The notes beneath the pieces are model-generated. The model searched no databases. It was not told the DNA's origin and was given only the letters and a program-made list of their open reading frames with translations. Of a stretch of 64,000 nt of DNA, positions 53,930 to 61,620 are shown one piece after another. Source of the DNA: Prescottella defluvii (GTDB lineage Bacteria; Actinomycetota; Actinomycetes; Mycobacteriales; Mycobacteriaceae). Location of the stretch: contig NZ_JPOC01000037.1 of the NCBI RefSeq assembly GCF_000738775.1, positions 1 through 64,000 on the forward strand. Direction: 5' to 3'. The translations under genes and the position numbers were made by a program. Positions within the stretch are counted from its first letter, which is position 1. Each line of letters begins with the position of its first letter.

Positions 53930-54364
53930 GTGGCACAGGTCAGCGCCAGCAGTTCGATCACCGTCACCGCCACCCCCGAGCAGACGCTCGCCGCGCTCGC
54001 GGACTACGAGACGGTCCGCCCGCGGATCCTGCCCCCGCAGTACCGGGACTACGAGGTCGTCGAGGGCGGACAGGGCGACGGGACCGTCGCGAAGTGGACG
54101 CTGCAGGCCACCGAGAGCCGCTCCCGCAACGTCAAGGCGTCGGTGACCGTCTCGGGGAACACCGTCACCGAGCGTGACGCGAACTCGTCGATGGTCACGA
54201 CCTGGGAGGTCGCGTCGGCGGGGGCCGGTTCGACGATCACCACGACGACGCAGTGGAAGGGCGCCGGCGGCATCGGCGGCTTCTTCGAGCGCACCTTCGC
54301 CCCGCTCGGCCTGCGCAAGATCCAGGAGAAGACCCTCTCGAACCTGGCGCGCGAACTGGGCTGA
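53930..54364 (+). CDS. SRPBCC-family protein (Rv3718c-like)
   Basis: A 144-residue Bet v 1/polyketide-cyclase fold protein: [40 protein letters not shown] and the C-terminal helix [20 protein letters not shown]. Its place before ybaB and recR is as in mycobacteria. Function is unknown; the fold binds lipids or other hydrophobic ligands. GTG 53930 has AGGAGG upstream. Confidence 0.82.
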   Translation: MAQVSASSSITVTATPEQTLAALADYETVRPRILPPQYRDYEVVEGGQGDGTVAKWTLQATESRSRNVKASVTVSGNTVTERDANSSMVTTWEVASAGAGSTITTTTQWKGAGGIGGFFERTFAPLGLRKIQEKTLSNLARELG

Positions 54365-54414
54365 CGCCCCGGACGGACTACGCTGGCGACGCGACTTCAG
54401 AAAGGACCATTCAG

Positions 54415-54738
54415 GTGCAACCAGGTGGACAGCCCGACATGCAGCAGCTCATCGCTCAGGCGCAGCAGATGCAGCAGCAGTTGATGGCCGCGCAGGCGGA
54501 AATGGCACAGGCCGAGGTGACCGGTCAGGCCGGTGGCGGTCTGGTGACCGCGACGGTCAAGGGCACCGGTGAGGTCGTCGGCCTCGCGATCGACCCCAAG
54601 GTCGTCGACCCCGAGGACGTCGAGACGCTGCAGGACCTCGTGATCGGTGCGATCGCCGACGCGTCGAACAAGGCGCAGGAGATCGCGGCCAGCAAGCTCG
54701 GTCCGCTGGCCGGCGGTCTGCCCGGACTCCCCTTCTAG
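54415..54738 (+). CDS. YbaB/EbfC nucleoid-associated protein
   Basis: A 107-residue DNA-binding protein. The glutamine-rich helix [19 protein letters not shown], the [21 protein letters not shown] sheet and the acidic [16 protein letters not shown] helix are typical. It is encoded just before recR as in most bacteria, 9 bases apart, and may help recombination repair or nucleoid organisation. GTG 54415 is the start. Confidence 0.92.
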   Translation: MQPGGQPDMQQLIAQAQQMQQQLMAAQAEMAQAEVTGQAGGGLVTATVKGTGEVVGLAIDPKVVDPEDVETLQDLVIGAIADASNKAQEIAASKLGPLAGGLPGLPF

Positions 54739-54747
54739 AGGCGCGCC

Positions 54748-55356
54748 TTGTACGAAGGTCCCGTCCAGGACTTGATCGACGAGCTGGGCAAGCTGCCCGG
54801 CATCGGGCCCAAGAGCGCCCAGCGCATCGCGTTCCACCTGCTGACGGTCGAGCCGCCGGAGATCGACCGGTTGCAGGCCGTGCTGCAGAAGGTGCGTGAC
54901 GGCGTCCAGTTCTGCGTCGTGTGCGGCACCGTCTCCGAAGAGGAGAAGTGCCGCATCTGCTCCGACCCGCGGAGAGACCGGACGATGGTGTGCGTCGTCG
55001 AGGAGCCCAAGGACGTGCAGGCGATCGAGCGCACCCGCGAGTTCCGGGGGCGCTACCACGTTCTCGGTGGCGCGCTCGACCCGCTCAGCGGCATCGGCCC
55101 GGACCAACTGCGGATCCGGGAGTTGTTGACCCGCATCGGCAATCAGGAGGACGGCGTCGACGTCGCCGAGGTGATCATCGCGACCGACCCCAACACCGAG
55201 GGCGAGGCGACGGCGACGTACCTGGTGCGGATGCTGCGGGACTTCCCGGGCCTGACGGTGTCCCGGCTCGCGTCGGGGCTGCCGATGGGTGGCGATCTCG
55301 AATTCGCCGACGAGCTCACGCTCGGCCGCGCCCTGTCGGGGCGCCGCACGCTGTAG
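54748..55356 (+). CDS. recR: Recombination mediator RecR
   Basis: A 202-residue protein acting with RecF and RecO to load RecA at gaps. The helix-hairpin-helix is [19 protein letters not shown], the zinc finger [16 protein letters not shown], and the Toprim domain begins [16 protein letters not shown] with [19 protein letters not shown] 54748 is the start, 9 bases after ybaB. The hairpin at 55379-55413 ends the transcript. Confidence 0.95.
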   Translation: MYEGPVQDLIDELGKLPGIGPKSAQRIAFHLLTVEPPEIDRLQAVLQKVRDGVQFCVVCGTVSEEEKCRICSDPRRDRTMVCVVEEPKDVQAIERTREFRGRYHVLGGALDPLSGIGPDQLRIRELLTRIGNQEDGVDVAEVIIATDPNTEGEATATYLVRMLRDFPGLTVSRLASGLPMGGDLEFADELTLGRALSGRRTL

Positions 55357-55362
55357 TCCCGG

Positions 55363-56298
55363 CTACCGGGGCTGCGCTGTGCCCCCGAGTCCGGGACCCG
55401 GACTCGGGGGCACACTGCTCTGTCCGGTCACCGTCATCCGCAGTGACTCGACCAGGTCCGTCAGGCCGGGACCCGTGCCTGCGCCGGTGCGAACGATCCC
55501 GTTGACGGGCACACGTAGGCGGTTGCGGGCTTCGCGCATGACGCACAGTCCGGTGCGGGGCGCCTCGGCGACGGTGCTCGCGTACAGCACCGTCCACGCC
55601 CGGGGATTGGTGATGACGTCGAGGATCGCGGTGTGATCACGCGCGATCGGCGGCCCCAGTTGCACCCGCCGGCCGACCTCCCGGAACGCGTCCTCGACGA
55701 CCGTGTGGATCAGGATCTGGCTCGACCGCGGGGGCAGCAACAAGGGATAGGGGGCGAGTTCCCCCAGTTCGACGGTCGAGAACGCGGACACCGGATGCTG
55801 GCTCGACGTCGCGATCATCAGGTCCTCGACGCCCAGTTCCAGCGTCTCGAGGCCGGGGCGGTCGACCTCCCCGCGGATCAGTGCGATGTCGGCGTCCCCC
55901 GACGACACCGCGTCGATGCGGTCGGTGAAATTCTTGATCACGAACTCGATGTCCAGATCCGGGTGGCGCCGGCGGACGCGGGCGATGGCGTCGAGGCTCT
56001 GCGGCGCGAAACTCATGCTCGCGGTGATTCGGATCCGGTCGCGCGGTCCCTTCGCGACGGCGAGGGCTTTGGTCTCGAGGCTGAGCACTTCCTGCGCGAT
56101 CGGTACGAGCCGGGTTCCGGCGGGGCTCAGGCGCACGACGCGGGTCGACCGTTCGAACAGCGGCGCGCCGAGTTCCTGCTCGAGTTTGGTGATCTGGTGG
56201 CTGATGGCGGACTGTGAGATGAAGCAGCGCTCGGCCGCACGGCTGAAACTCAGTTCCTCACTGACCGCGAGGAAGTAGCGCAGCTGACGGAAGTCCAT
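55363..56298 (-). CDS. LysR-family regulator
   Basis: A 311-residue regulator. The N-terminal helix-turn-helix is DFRQLRYFLAVSEELSFSRA, then AERCFISQSAISHQITKLEQ; the co-inducer domain starts at RIRITASMSFAPQSL. The last residues (VPPSPGPGLGGTAQPR) are coded by the recR terminator hairpin, so the C-terminus is probably a read-through extension. It is divergent from ndh, 118 bases apart, but that may be coincidental. Confidence 0.87.
   Translation of the reverse strand: MDFRQLRYFLAVSEELSFSRAAERCFISQSAISHQITKLEQELGAPLFERSTRVVRLSPAGTRLVPIAQEVLSLETKALAVAKGPRDRIRITASMSFAPQSLDAIARVRRRHPDLDIEFVIKNFTDRIDAVSSGDADIALIRGEVDRPGLETLELGVEDLMIATSSQHPVSAFSTVELGELAPYPLLLPPRSSQILIHTVVEDAFREVGRRVQLGPPIARDHTAILDVITNPRAWTVLYASTVAEAPRTGLCVMREARNRLRVPVNGIVRTGAGTGPGLTDLVESLRMTVTGQSSVPPSPGPGLGGTAQPR
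55379..55413. terminator. Hairpin terminator of recR inside the LysR 3' end
   Basis: GTGCCCCCGAGTCCGGG (55379-55395) and its exact complement (55397-55413) pair around a single A, so the loop opens a few bases. It lies 22 bases after recR and is also coding for the last residues of the convergent LysR protein. Confidence 0.85.
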
Positions 56299-56416
56299 GA
56301 CGCCATACTACTTATGAGCAATCCAGATAACTGTTTTCCGAATATCCCTGATTACTGGCGTAAACGTCGTTAGCGCTCCTACGGTGTTCCTCATACATCT
56401 CGATGAGGAGGTACCC

Positions 56417-57754
56417 GTGAGCGAAGTAGCAGTCGACCGGACCGAAGTAGTGATCGTTGGTTCCGGATTCGGTGCCCTCGCCACGGCGAAGAAGCTGGCC
56501 AAGGCCGGTAAGCCGTTCGTTCTGATCTCGGAGACCACCGAGCATCTGTTCCAGCCTCTGCTCTACCAGGTGGCGACGGGTGTCCTCGCGGCCGGTGAGA
56601 TCGCCCCGTCGATCCGCGCGATCCTCGCGAAGTACCCCAACGCCGACGTCCGCCTCGGCCGCGTCGTCGACGTGCACCCGGACCAGAAGGAACTCGTCTA
56701 CGAGGCCGCCGGCCAGCGGCACACGCTCGGCTACGACTCGCTCGTCGCCGCGACCGGTGCCCGGCAGTCGTACTTCGGCCGCGACGAGTTCGCGAAGGTC
56801 ACCTTCGCCCTCAAGACCGTCGACGACGCCGAGCGTCTGCGCGCCCAGATCGTGCGTTGCTTCGAGGAAGCACACACCACCAGCGACGCCGAACGCCGCA
56901 AGAACCTGCTCAGCTTCATCGTGATCGGCGCCGGAGCCACCGGCATCGAGCTGGCCGGCCAGATCAAGGAACTCGCGGGCCGCTACTTCGAGCAGTCGAT
57001 CCGCGGCATCACCGCCGACGACGTCACCGTCACGCTCGTCGAGGGCGCCGGTGTCGCGATGCCCGCGTACGGCGGCAAGCTCAGCGAATACATGAAGGAC
57101 TCGCTCGAGAAGTCGGGTGTCGAGGTAGTCCTCAACACCCTCGTCACCGACATCGACGAGCACGGCGCCACCTTCAAGGCCCACGGCAGCGAGACCGGGG
57201 AGCGTCGCACCGCCGAGACCATCGTCTGGTCGGCGGGCGTGCAGGCCAACGACTTCGCGGGCGTGCTCGCCGAGCGCACCGGCTGCGACACCGACCGGGC
57301 CGGGCGTCTGCTCGTCAACCCCGATCTCACCGTCGGCGGCCGCGCCGACATCTTCGCGGTCGGTGACATGACGTCGCTGAACAACCTGCCCGGCCAGTCG
57401 CCCGTCGCGATGCAGGGCGGCCGGCACGTCGCCGCCACCATCCTCGGCAAGACCAAGCGCGGGACCCCGTTCAAGTTCCGCGACAAGGGTTCGATGGCGA
57501 TCGTCAACCGTTTCTCCGCCGTCACCAAGGTGAAGAGCATCGAGCTCACCGGCTTCATCGCGTGGGTGGTGTGGCTCGCGGTGCACATGGTGTACCTCGT
57601 CGGCTTCCGCAACCGCTACGTCGCGGTGATGTCGTGGTTCGGTTCGTTCCTCGGCCACCGTCGCCCGCACTTCTACTACGCGCAGGAGATCGGGCCGATC
57701 GAAGCGCCCGACGTGCGGATGTCCGACGACGAACCCGTCCAGGCCGCCGCCTGA
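56417..57754 (+). CDS. ndh: Type II NADH:quinone dehydrogenase
   Basis: A 445-residue non-pumping respiratory NADH dehydrogenase. The FAD motif is VIVGSGFGALATAKKLAKAG, the NADH motif VIGAGATGIELAGQI, the quinone-side block LFQPLLYQVATGVLAAGEI, and the FAD-closing ADIFAVGDMTSL. A C-terminal hydrophobic stretch (FIAWVVWLAVHMVYLVGF) anchors it to the membrane. GTG 56417 has GAGGAGG six bases upstream. Confidence 0.9.
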   Translation: MSEVAVDRTEVVIVGSGFGALATAKKLAKAGKPFVLISETTEHLFQPLLYQVATGVLAAGEIAPSIRAILAKYPNADVRLGRVVDVHPDQKELVYEAAGQRHTLGYDSLVAATGARQSYFGRDEFAKVTFALKTVDDAERLRAQIVRCFEEAHTTSDAERRKNLLSFIVIGAGATGIELAGQIKELAGRYFEQSIRGITADDVTVTLVEGAGVAMPAYGGKLSEYMKDSLEKSGVEVVLNTLVTDIDEHGATFKAHGSETGERRTAETIVWSAGVQANDFAGVLAERTGCDTDRAGRLLVNPDLTVGGRADIFAVGDMTSLNNLPGQSPVAMQGGRHVAATILGKTKRGTPFKFRDKGSMAIVNRFSAVTKVKSIELTGFIAWVVWLAVHMVYLVGFRNRYVAVMSWFGSFLGHRRPHFYYAQEIGPIEAPDVRMSDDEPVQAAA

Positions 57755-57766
57755 TCCATCGACTGC

Positions 57767-57813
57767 GGGCGGTTACTGCACCATCGGCTGAGAGCCGGGC
57801 GCAGTAACCGCCC
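57767..57813. repeat. 47-bp palindromic repeat, copy 1
   Basis: GGGCGGTTACTGC (57767-57779) and GCAGTAACCGCCC (57801-57813) are perfect 13-base arms around 21 bases, with an inner GGCT/AGCC pair. It stands between convergent ndh and DUF559-like genes and may act as a terminator. A diverged copy lies at 58758-58804. Confidence 0.75.
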
Positions 57814-57816
57814 TCG

Positions 57817-58671
57817 TCATACCCGGGCACCTGCCGCACGCAGCTTCTCTCGGACGCGGCGGACCAACTCCCCGGGGCGGTCGTAGAGGAGCGCCGAGTC
57901 GACCTTCACGATCGTCCACCCCAGTTCCTCGAGGCGGGCAGCGCGCTCGATGTCCCATGCGCGTTGCCGCCGGTCGGTCCAGTGATGGGCGCCGTCGTAC
58001 TCGACCAGGAGTCGCCACCGCTGCCAGCCCAGGTCGGAGCGGGCGAACTCCCGGCCGCCCCGTTCGTGCACGATCTGGGTCTCCGGCCACGGCAGCCCGG
58101 CGTCCACGAGCACCAGGCGGGTGTGCGTCTCCGGGGGCGACTCGGCGCCGGGGTCCACGAGCGGTAGCCGATCCAGCAGTTGCCGCCTGCCCGGGGTGTG
58201 CGGGTGGCACTTGGCGACCACTGCGATGTCCTCGCCCGAGACTCCGGTCGTGCGGCGCAGGTCGTCGAGCGCGGCGACGGCGTCGCGACGTGGCAGCCGT
58301 CGTCCCAGGTCGAAGGCGGTTCGCGCGGCCGTCGCGACCCGCATCCCGTCGATCGTGCAGACTTCGTCGGGCCGTAGCGCGCAGTTGTGGACGAGCATCC
58401 CCGGCGGTGAACGCCGATGACCGGGACGGATCACCTCGGCGGGAGTGTGGGCGTCCACCCACTTCGCGCCGTGCAGCGCGGCCGCCGACCAGCCGGTGAG
58501 GACGGCGTCCGGCCCCGCGAACAGCCATGCGGCGCGGGCCCGGATCGTTGGGGTGACCACGGTGTGGCGCGGCACGTAGACGTCGCGGAATACGCGGGTG
58601 AAGTCGTGGCGCAGACGGTGGACGGTCATGGTGCCGGCGGTGACGGCGTCGGATCCCCGGAACGGTTGCAT
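57817..58671 (-). CDS. AbiEi-like/DUF559 endonuclease-fold protein
   Basis: A 284-residue protein common in mycobacteria and rhodococci. The N-terminal part (RLRHDFTRVFRDVYVPRHTV, LTGWSAAALHGAKWVD) resembles the AbiEi antitoxin winged-helix region. The C-terminal part is a DUF559/Vsr-like restriction fold: ETHTRLVLVDAGLPWPETQ, SDLGWQRWRLLVEYDG and RLEELGWTIVKV, with acidic residues in ETHTR, SDLGW and EYDG as possible metal ligands. A partner toxin was not seen. It is flanked by the two copies of the 47-bp repeat. Confidence 0.78.
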   Translation of the reverse strand: MQPFRGSDAVTAGTMTVHRLRHDFTRVFRDVYVPRHTVVTPTIRARAAWLFAGPDAVLTGWSAAALHGAKWVDAHTPAEVIRPGHRRSPPGMLVHNCALRPDEVCTIDGMRVATAARTAFDLGRRLPRRDAVAALDDLRRTTGVSGEDIAVVAKCHPHTPGRRQLLDRLPLVDPGAESPPETHTRLVLVDAGLPWPETQIVHERGGREFARSDLGWQRWRLLVEYDGAHHWTDRRQRAWDIERAARLEELGWTIVKVDSALLYDRPGELVRRVREKLRAAGARV

Positions 58672-58715
58672 GAGTGCAGGATCGGCGAGGAATCACTCCC
58701 GTGGAGTGGCCGACC

Positions 58716-58754
58716 GCGATCTGTGGACAACCGATTTCGTCATCCACAGATCGC
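58716..58754. terminator. Hairpin upstream of the DUF559-like gene
   Basis: GCGATCTGTGGA (58716-58727) and TCCACAGATCGC (58743-58754) form a perfect 12-base stem with a 15-base loop, just 9 bases from the EamA stop on the minus strand; it is probably that gene's terminator. Confidence 0.65.
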
Positions 58755-58757
58755 CGA

Positions 58758-58804
58758 GGGCGGTTACTGCACCATCGCCCGAGAGTCGTCCGCAGCAACA
58801 GCCC
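58758..58804. repeat. 47-bp palindromic repeat, copy 2
   Basis: It matches copy 1 (57767-57813) at about 40 of 47 positions, with identical left arm and equal spacer length; the right arm reads GCAGCAACAGCCC and pairs less well. It overlaps the last codons of the EamA gene (MVQ and stop). Confidence 0.75.
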
Positions 58805-59705
58805 GCGTCGGGGCGGTGGGCGGTCGGGACGCGACGAACCAGGCGGTCGCGACGACGGTCGCGCAGCCGACGAGTTGCAGGGCCGTGGGGCGTTCGCCGA
58901 GCGCGACGATCGCGGCGGCGACGGCGAGGACGGGTTGCAGGAGCAGCAGCGTGGCGCCGACCTCCGGGGCCAGACGGGGGAGCGAGCGGCCGAGGAGGAT
59001 CCAGCCCACGAACTGGGCCGAGAGGGCAAGGGCCGCAAGCCAGCCGAACGACGCCCAGCCGGGTGTCAGGTCGATCGGACCCCACCACGATCCCAGGGCC
59101 GATCCGGCCACACCGGCCGCCGCGGTCGACACCAGGACCTGGGTGGCCGCGGTGTCGGCGGATCCGCGGCCGCCGACGATGAAGATGTACACCGCGTACG
59201 CGACACCCGACAAAAGCGCCAGGAAGGTTCCCCACCACAGGTCCGGGCCCGCCGCTGCGCCGCTGCCGATGCCTCCGGTCAACGCGATGCCCGCGAACAG
59301 GACCGGCACCGCGCAGACGAAGCGCACCGGAATCTTGGTCCGGAAGACCAGGAACGACAGCAGCGGAACGACGACCACCTGGACGTTGACGAGAACCGTC
59401 GAGATCCCGGCGCCGATGAGCATGATCGCCTGCGACCACAGCGCGAAGTCGACGCCGAGCATCACGCCGGCGACGACGTAGCGCCCCGCGTCCCCGCGGG
59501 TGATGCGGTTGCCGCGCCGGTGCTCGAACCACGCGAGCAGGCCCAGCGGCGGCAGCGCGAGCAGGCACCGGTAGAACACCGATGTCGCGGGGGAGACGTC
59601 GGCCAGGCGGATGAACACCGCCGTCAGGGAGATCGCGAGGGCGCCGGAGACTGCGAGGAGGCGGGGATCGGCCACACGGGCACGGCGGAACTCGGTGATC
59701 TGCAC
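58764..59705 (-). CDS. EamA/DMT-family transporter
   Basis: A 313-residue inner-membrane exporter with about ten helices in two EamA repeats (LAVSGALAISLTAVFIRLAD and GTFLALLSGVAYAVYIFIVG mark their starts). Such proteins export amino acids or metabolites. GTG 59705 is preferred; ATG 59762 would leave only 17 bases to the divergent LysR start. The divergent LysR and its repeats suggest induction by the exported compound. Confidence 0.84.
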   Translation of the reverse strand: MQITEFRRARVADPRLLAVSGALAISLTAVFIRLADVSPATSVFYRCLLALPPLGLLAWFEHRRGNRITRGDAGRYVVAGVMLGVDFALWSQAIMLIGAGISTVLVNVQVVVVPLLSFLVFRTKIPVRFVCAVPVLFAGIALTGGIGSGAAAGPDLWWGTFLALLSGVAYAVYIFIVGGRGSADTAATQVLVSTAAAGVAGSALGSWWGPIDLTPGWASFGWLAALALSAQFVGWILLGRSLPRLAPEVGATLLLLQPVLAVAAAIVALGERPTALQLVGCATVVATAWFVASRPPTAPTRAVAADDSRAMVQ

Positions 59706-59741
59706 TTGATCAATAGTGGGATCTACCAGCGGAAACGGCAA

Positions 59742-59759
59742 GTAAGAAATAGCTCTTAC
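59742..59759. promoter_or_regulatory. Inverted repeat, candidate LysR site 1
   Basis: GTAAGA (59742-59747) and TCTTAC (59754-59759) are perfect 6-base arms with a 6-base spacer between the divergent EamA and LysR genes. Confidence 0.55.
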
Positions 59760-59763
59760 CATT

Positions 59764-59780
59764 CGGTAGTGTTTCTACCG
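59764..59780. promoter_or_regulatory. Inverted repeat, candidate LysR site 2
   Basis: CGGTAG (59764-59769) and CTACCG (59775-59780) are perfect arms with a 5-base spacer; the last base is the first base of the LysR start codon, suggesting autorepression. Confidence 0.55.
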
Positions 59781-60697
59781 TGTTGAACCTCGATCGAGTA
59801 CGTGCGCTGTGCGTCGTCGCGCAGGCCGGATCGGTGGCGGCGGCCGCCCGCATCCTGCACGTGACGCCCTCGGGGGTGTCCCAGCAGCTCGCCAAGCTCG
59901 AACGCGAGGTGGGTGCGGCACTGCTCGAGCCGGCGGGCCGGGGTATTCGGCTGACCCCGGCCGGCGAACTTCTCGCCCGCCGCGGCGACCAGTTGCTGTC
60001 CCACGCCTCCGGGATCGAGGCCGAGATCGCGGCGATGCGCAGTGAGGTCGTCGGCCCGATCCGGTTCGGTGCGTTCGTCACCGCCTCACGGGTGGTGCTG
60101 CCGGGTGCGGTGAACTCCCTGCTGTCCCGGTACCCCGTCCACGTCACGGTGACCGAGGCCGAAACCGAGGTGACGCTCGAGTCCGTCGCCCGGGGCCGTA
60201 TCGACATCGGTGTCGTCGACAGTTGGGAGTCCGCGCCCGTCGAGATCCCGACGACGCTGGAAACGCGACTGATTCACCGGGACACCGCCGACGTCGCCCT
60301 TCCCACGGATCATCCGTTCGCGGAGAGCGCCGTGGTTCCGTTGGCCGCACTGTCGGACATGCGGTGGGTGGCGTGGGGTGCGGGGACCGACTTCCACGCG
60401 TGGCTGGTGCGGACGCTGCGGCGGCAGGGGTTCGAGCCCCGGGTGGACTTCGAGGCCTCCGACATCTCGACGCATCTCGCCTTCGCCGCCGCCGGGCTCG
60501 CGGCGGCGCTGGTGCCCCGACTGGCGGTGGATCGACCGCCGGACGGGGTGAGGCTGGTGCCCACCGAGCCCCGCCTGCACCGTGACATCTACGCGGTGTG
60601 GCGGGCCGACACCGCCGGGCCCGCGGTGCGCGCCGGGGTCGATGCCGTGGAAGCTGCGTTCGGGGGCAGGAGAATTCAGGGCTCGTACGACACGTGA
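59780..60697 (+). CDS. LysR-family regulator (ArgP/IciA-like)
   Basis: A 305-residue regulator. The helix-turn-helix is LNLDRVRALCVVAQAGSVAA, then AARILHVTPSGVSQQLAKLERE. The pairing with a divergent exporter recalls ArgP/LysG-type regulation, though here the exporter is EamA rather than LysE. The 3' end overlaps the convergent MpaB-like gene by 22 bases. GTG 59780 starts with almost no leader. Confidence 0.85.
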   Translation: MLNLDRVRALCVVAQAGSVAAAARILHVTPSGVSQQLAKLEREVGAALLEPAGRGIRLTPAGELLARRGDQLLSHASGIEAEIAAMRSEVVGPIRFGAFVTASRVVLPGAVNSLLSRYPVHVTVTEAETEVTLESVARGRIDIGVVDSWESAPVEIPTTLETRLIHRDTADVALPTDHPFAESAVVPLAALSDMRWVAWGAGTDFHAWLVRTLRRQGFEPRVDFEASDISTHLAFAAAGLAAALVPRLAVDRPPDGVRLVPTEPRLHRDIYAVWRADTAGPAVRAGVDAVEAAFGGRRIQGSYDT

Positions 60698-61620
60698 TCC
60701 TGTGCAACGCCCAGATCCCGCGGGCAGTAGCCCGCCGGGTATCCGGGGTAGGTGCGGTTGTGTGGGTCGCGCGCCGACACCGACGCCCGACGCTTCGGGA
60801 GCAGTCGCACCACCGCGGACCGGGAGCGCAGCCCGGCCTCGGCGGCGGCCCGCACCCGGGGCGAGCCCTTGGGGAACCCGAACGCGACGGACATGCGGTC
60901 GTCGATCAATGCGTAGACGGCCGCCGCGACGGGGCGGGCCAGGGCCTTCGGGTACCACGACTGGAACAGACCGAGCGTGTAGGTGCCGATCCGGTGGTTG
61001 TCCGCGCTGTAGACGAAGTGGTCGCGCTCGTAGTCCATCTTGAAGCGCTGGAAGTCCTGGTACGACTCGGGAATATCCTTGATTCCCATCCGAATTCCCA
61101 CTTGACGGTAGAAGTGGAACGACGCCAGCCGCTCGTGTGGATGCATCCTGCGCCAGCCGTACCGGTCGATCCAGTCGATCGGGTCGTACACGAACGTCGA
61201 CAGCACGTACAGCATGTCGTCGTTCGAGATCGCGTAGCGGCCGTGCATGCGGTTGATGTTCCGCAGAGACTCCCGGCCGCGCGGCGAATCGTAGCCGTGC
61301 TCGACGAGTTCGGCCATCAGCAGCGCGGTGTCGTCGTACCGCTTCTGTGGACGTTTCTCGAACTCGCCCGTGCGGGAAAGTAGTTCCGAGATCGTCGGAA
61401 CGCAGTACGTGCGGAACAGGGCGAACTCGAGGGAACGTTGGTAGTCCCACGGGAATTCGTAGCCGGCGGTGATCCGCAGGATGTCCTGGTGCCGGGTTGC
61501 CGGGTCCAGTCGCTCGATCGTCTCGACCCATCCCTGCCGGCCCCGACCGGGCCGGGGGGCGCGGTCGGGTGGCGGGAAGGTGCCGGCGCGGCGTGAGGGG
61601 GTGAGGGTCATCGTGGTCAC
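60676..61620 (-). CDS. MpaB/DUF2236-family oxygenase-like protein
   Basis: A 314-residue protein of the DUF2236 family, which includes rubber oxygenase (Lcp) and fungal MpaB oxygenases. Characteristic pieces are FPWDYQRSLEFALFRTYCVP, the INRMHGRYAISNDDMLYVLS helix with a candidate heme/metal His, and FVYDPIDWIDRYGWRRMHPHE. No signal peptide is visible. GTG 61620 overlaps the aldehyde dehydrogenase stop (GTGA), so the pair is translationally coupled. It may cleave or oxidise an unsaturated or isoprenoid-like substrate to aldehydes handled by its partner. Confidence 0.82.
   Translation of the reverse strand: MTTMTLTPSRRAGTFPPPDRAPRPGRGRQGWVETIERLDPATRHQDILRITAGYEFPWDYQRSLEFALFRTYCVPTISELLSRTGEFEKRPQKRYDDTALLMAELVEHGYDSPRGRESLRNINRMHGRYAISNDDMLYVLSTFVYDPIDWIDRYGWRRMHPHERLASFHFYRQVGIRMGIKDIPESYQDFQRFKMDYERDHFVYSADNHRIGTYTLGLFQSWYPKALARPVAAAVYALIDDRMSVAFGFPKGSPRVRAAAEAGLRSRSAVVRLLPKRRASVSARDPHNRTYPGYPAGYCPRDLGVAQDHVSYEP

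Noticed and set aside
58722-58730. TGTGGACAA, a DnaA-box-like sequence (another near 63233)
   Set aside because: Single scattered copies without clustering or AT-rich unwinding region; here it is part of a hairpin.
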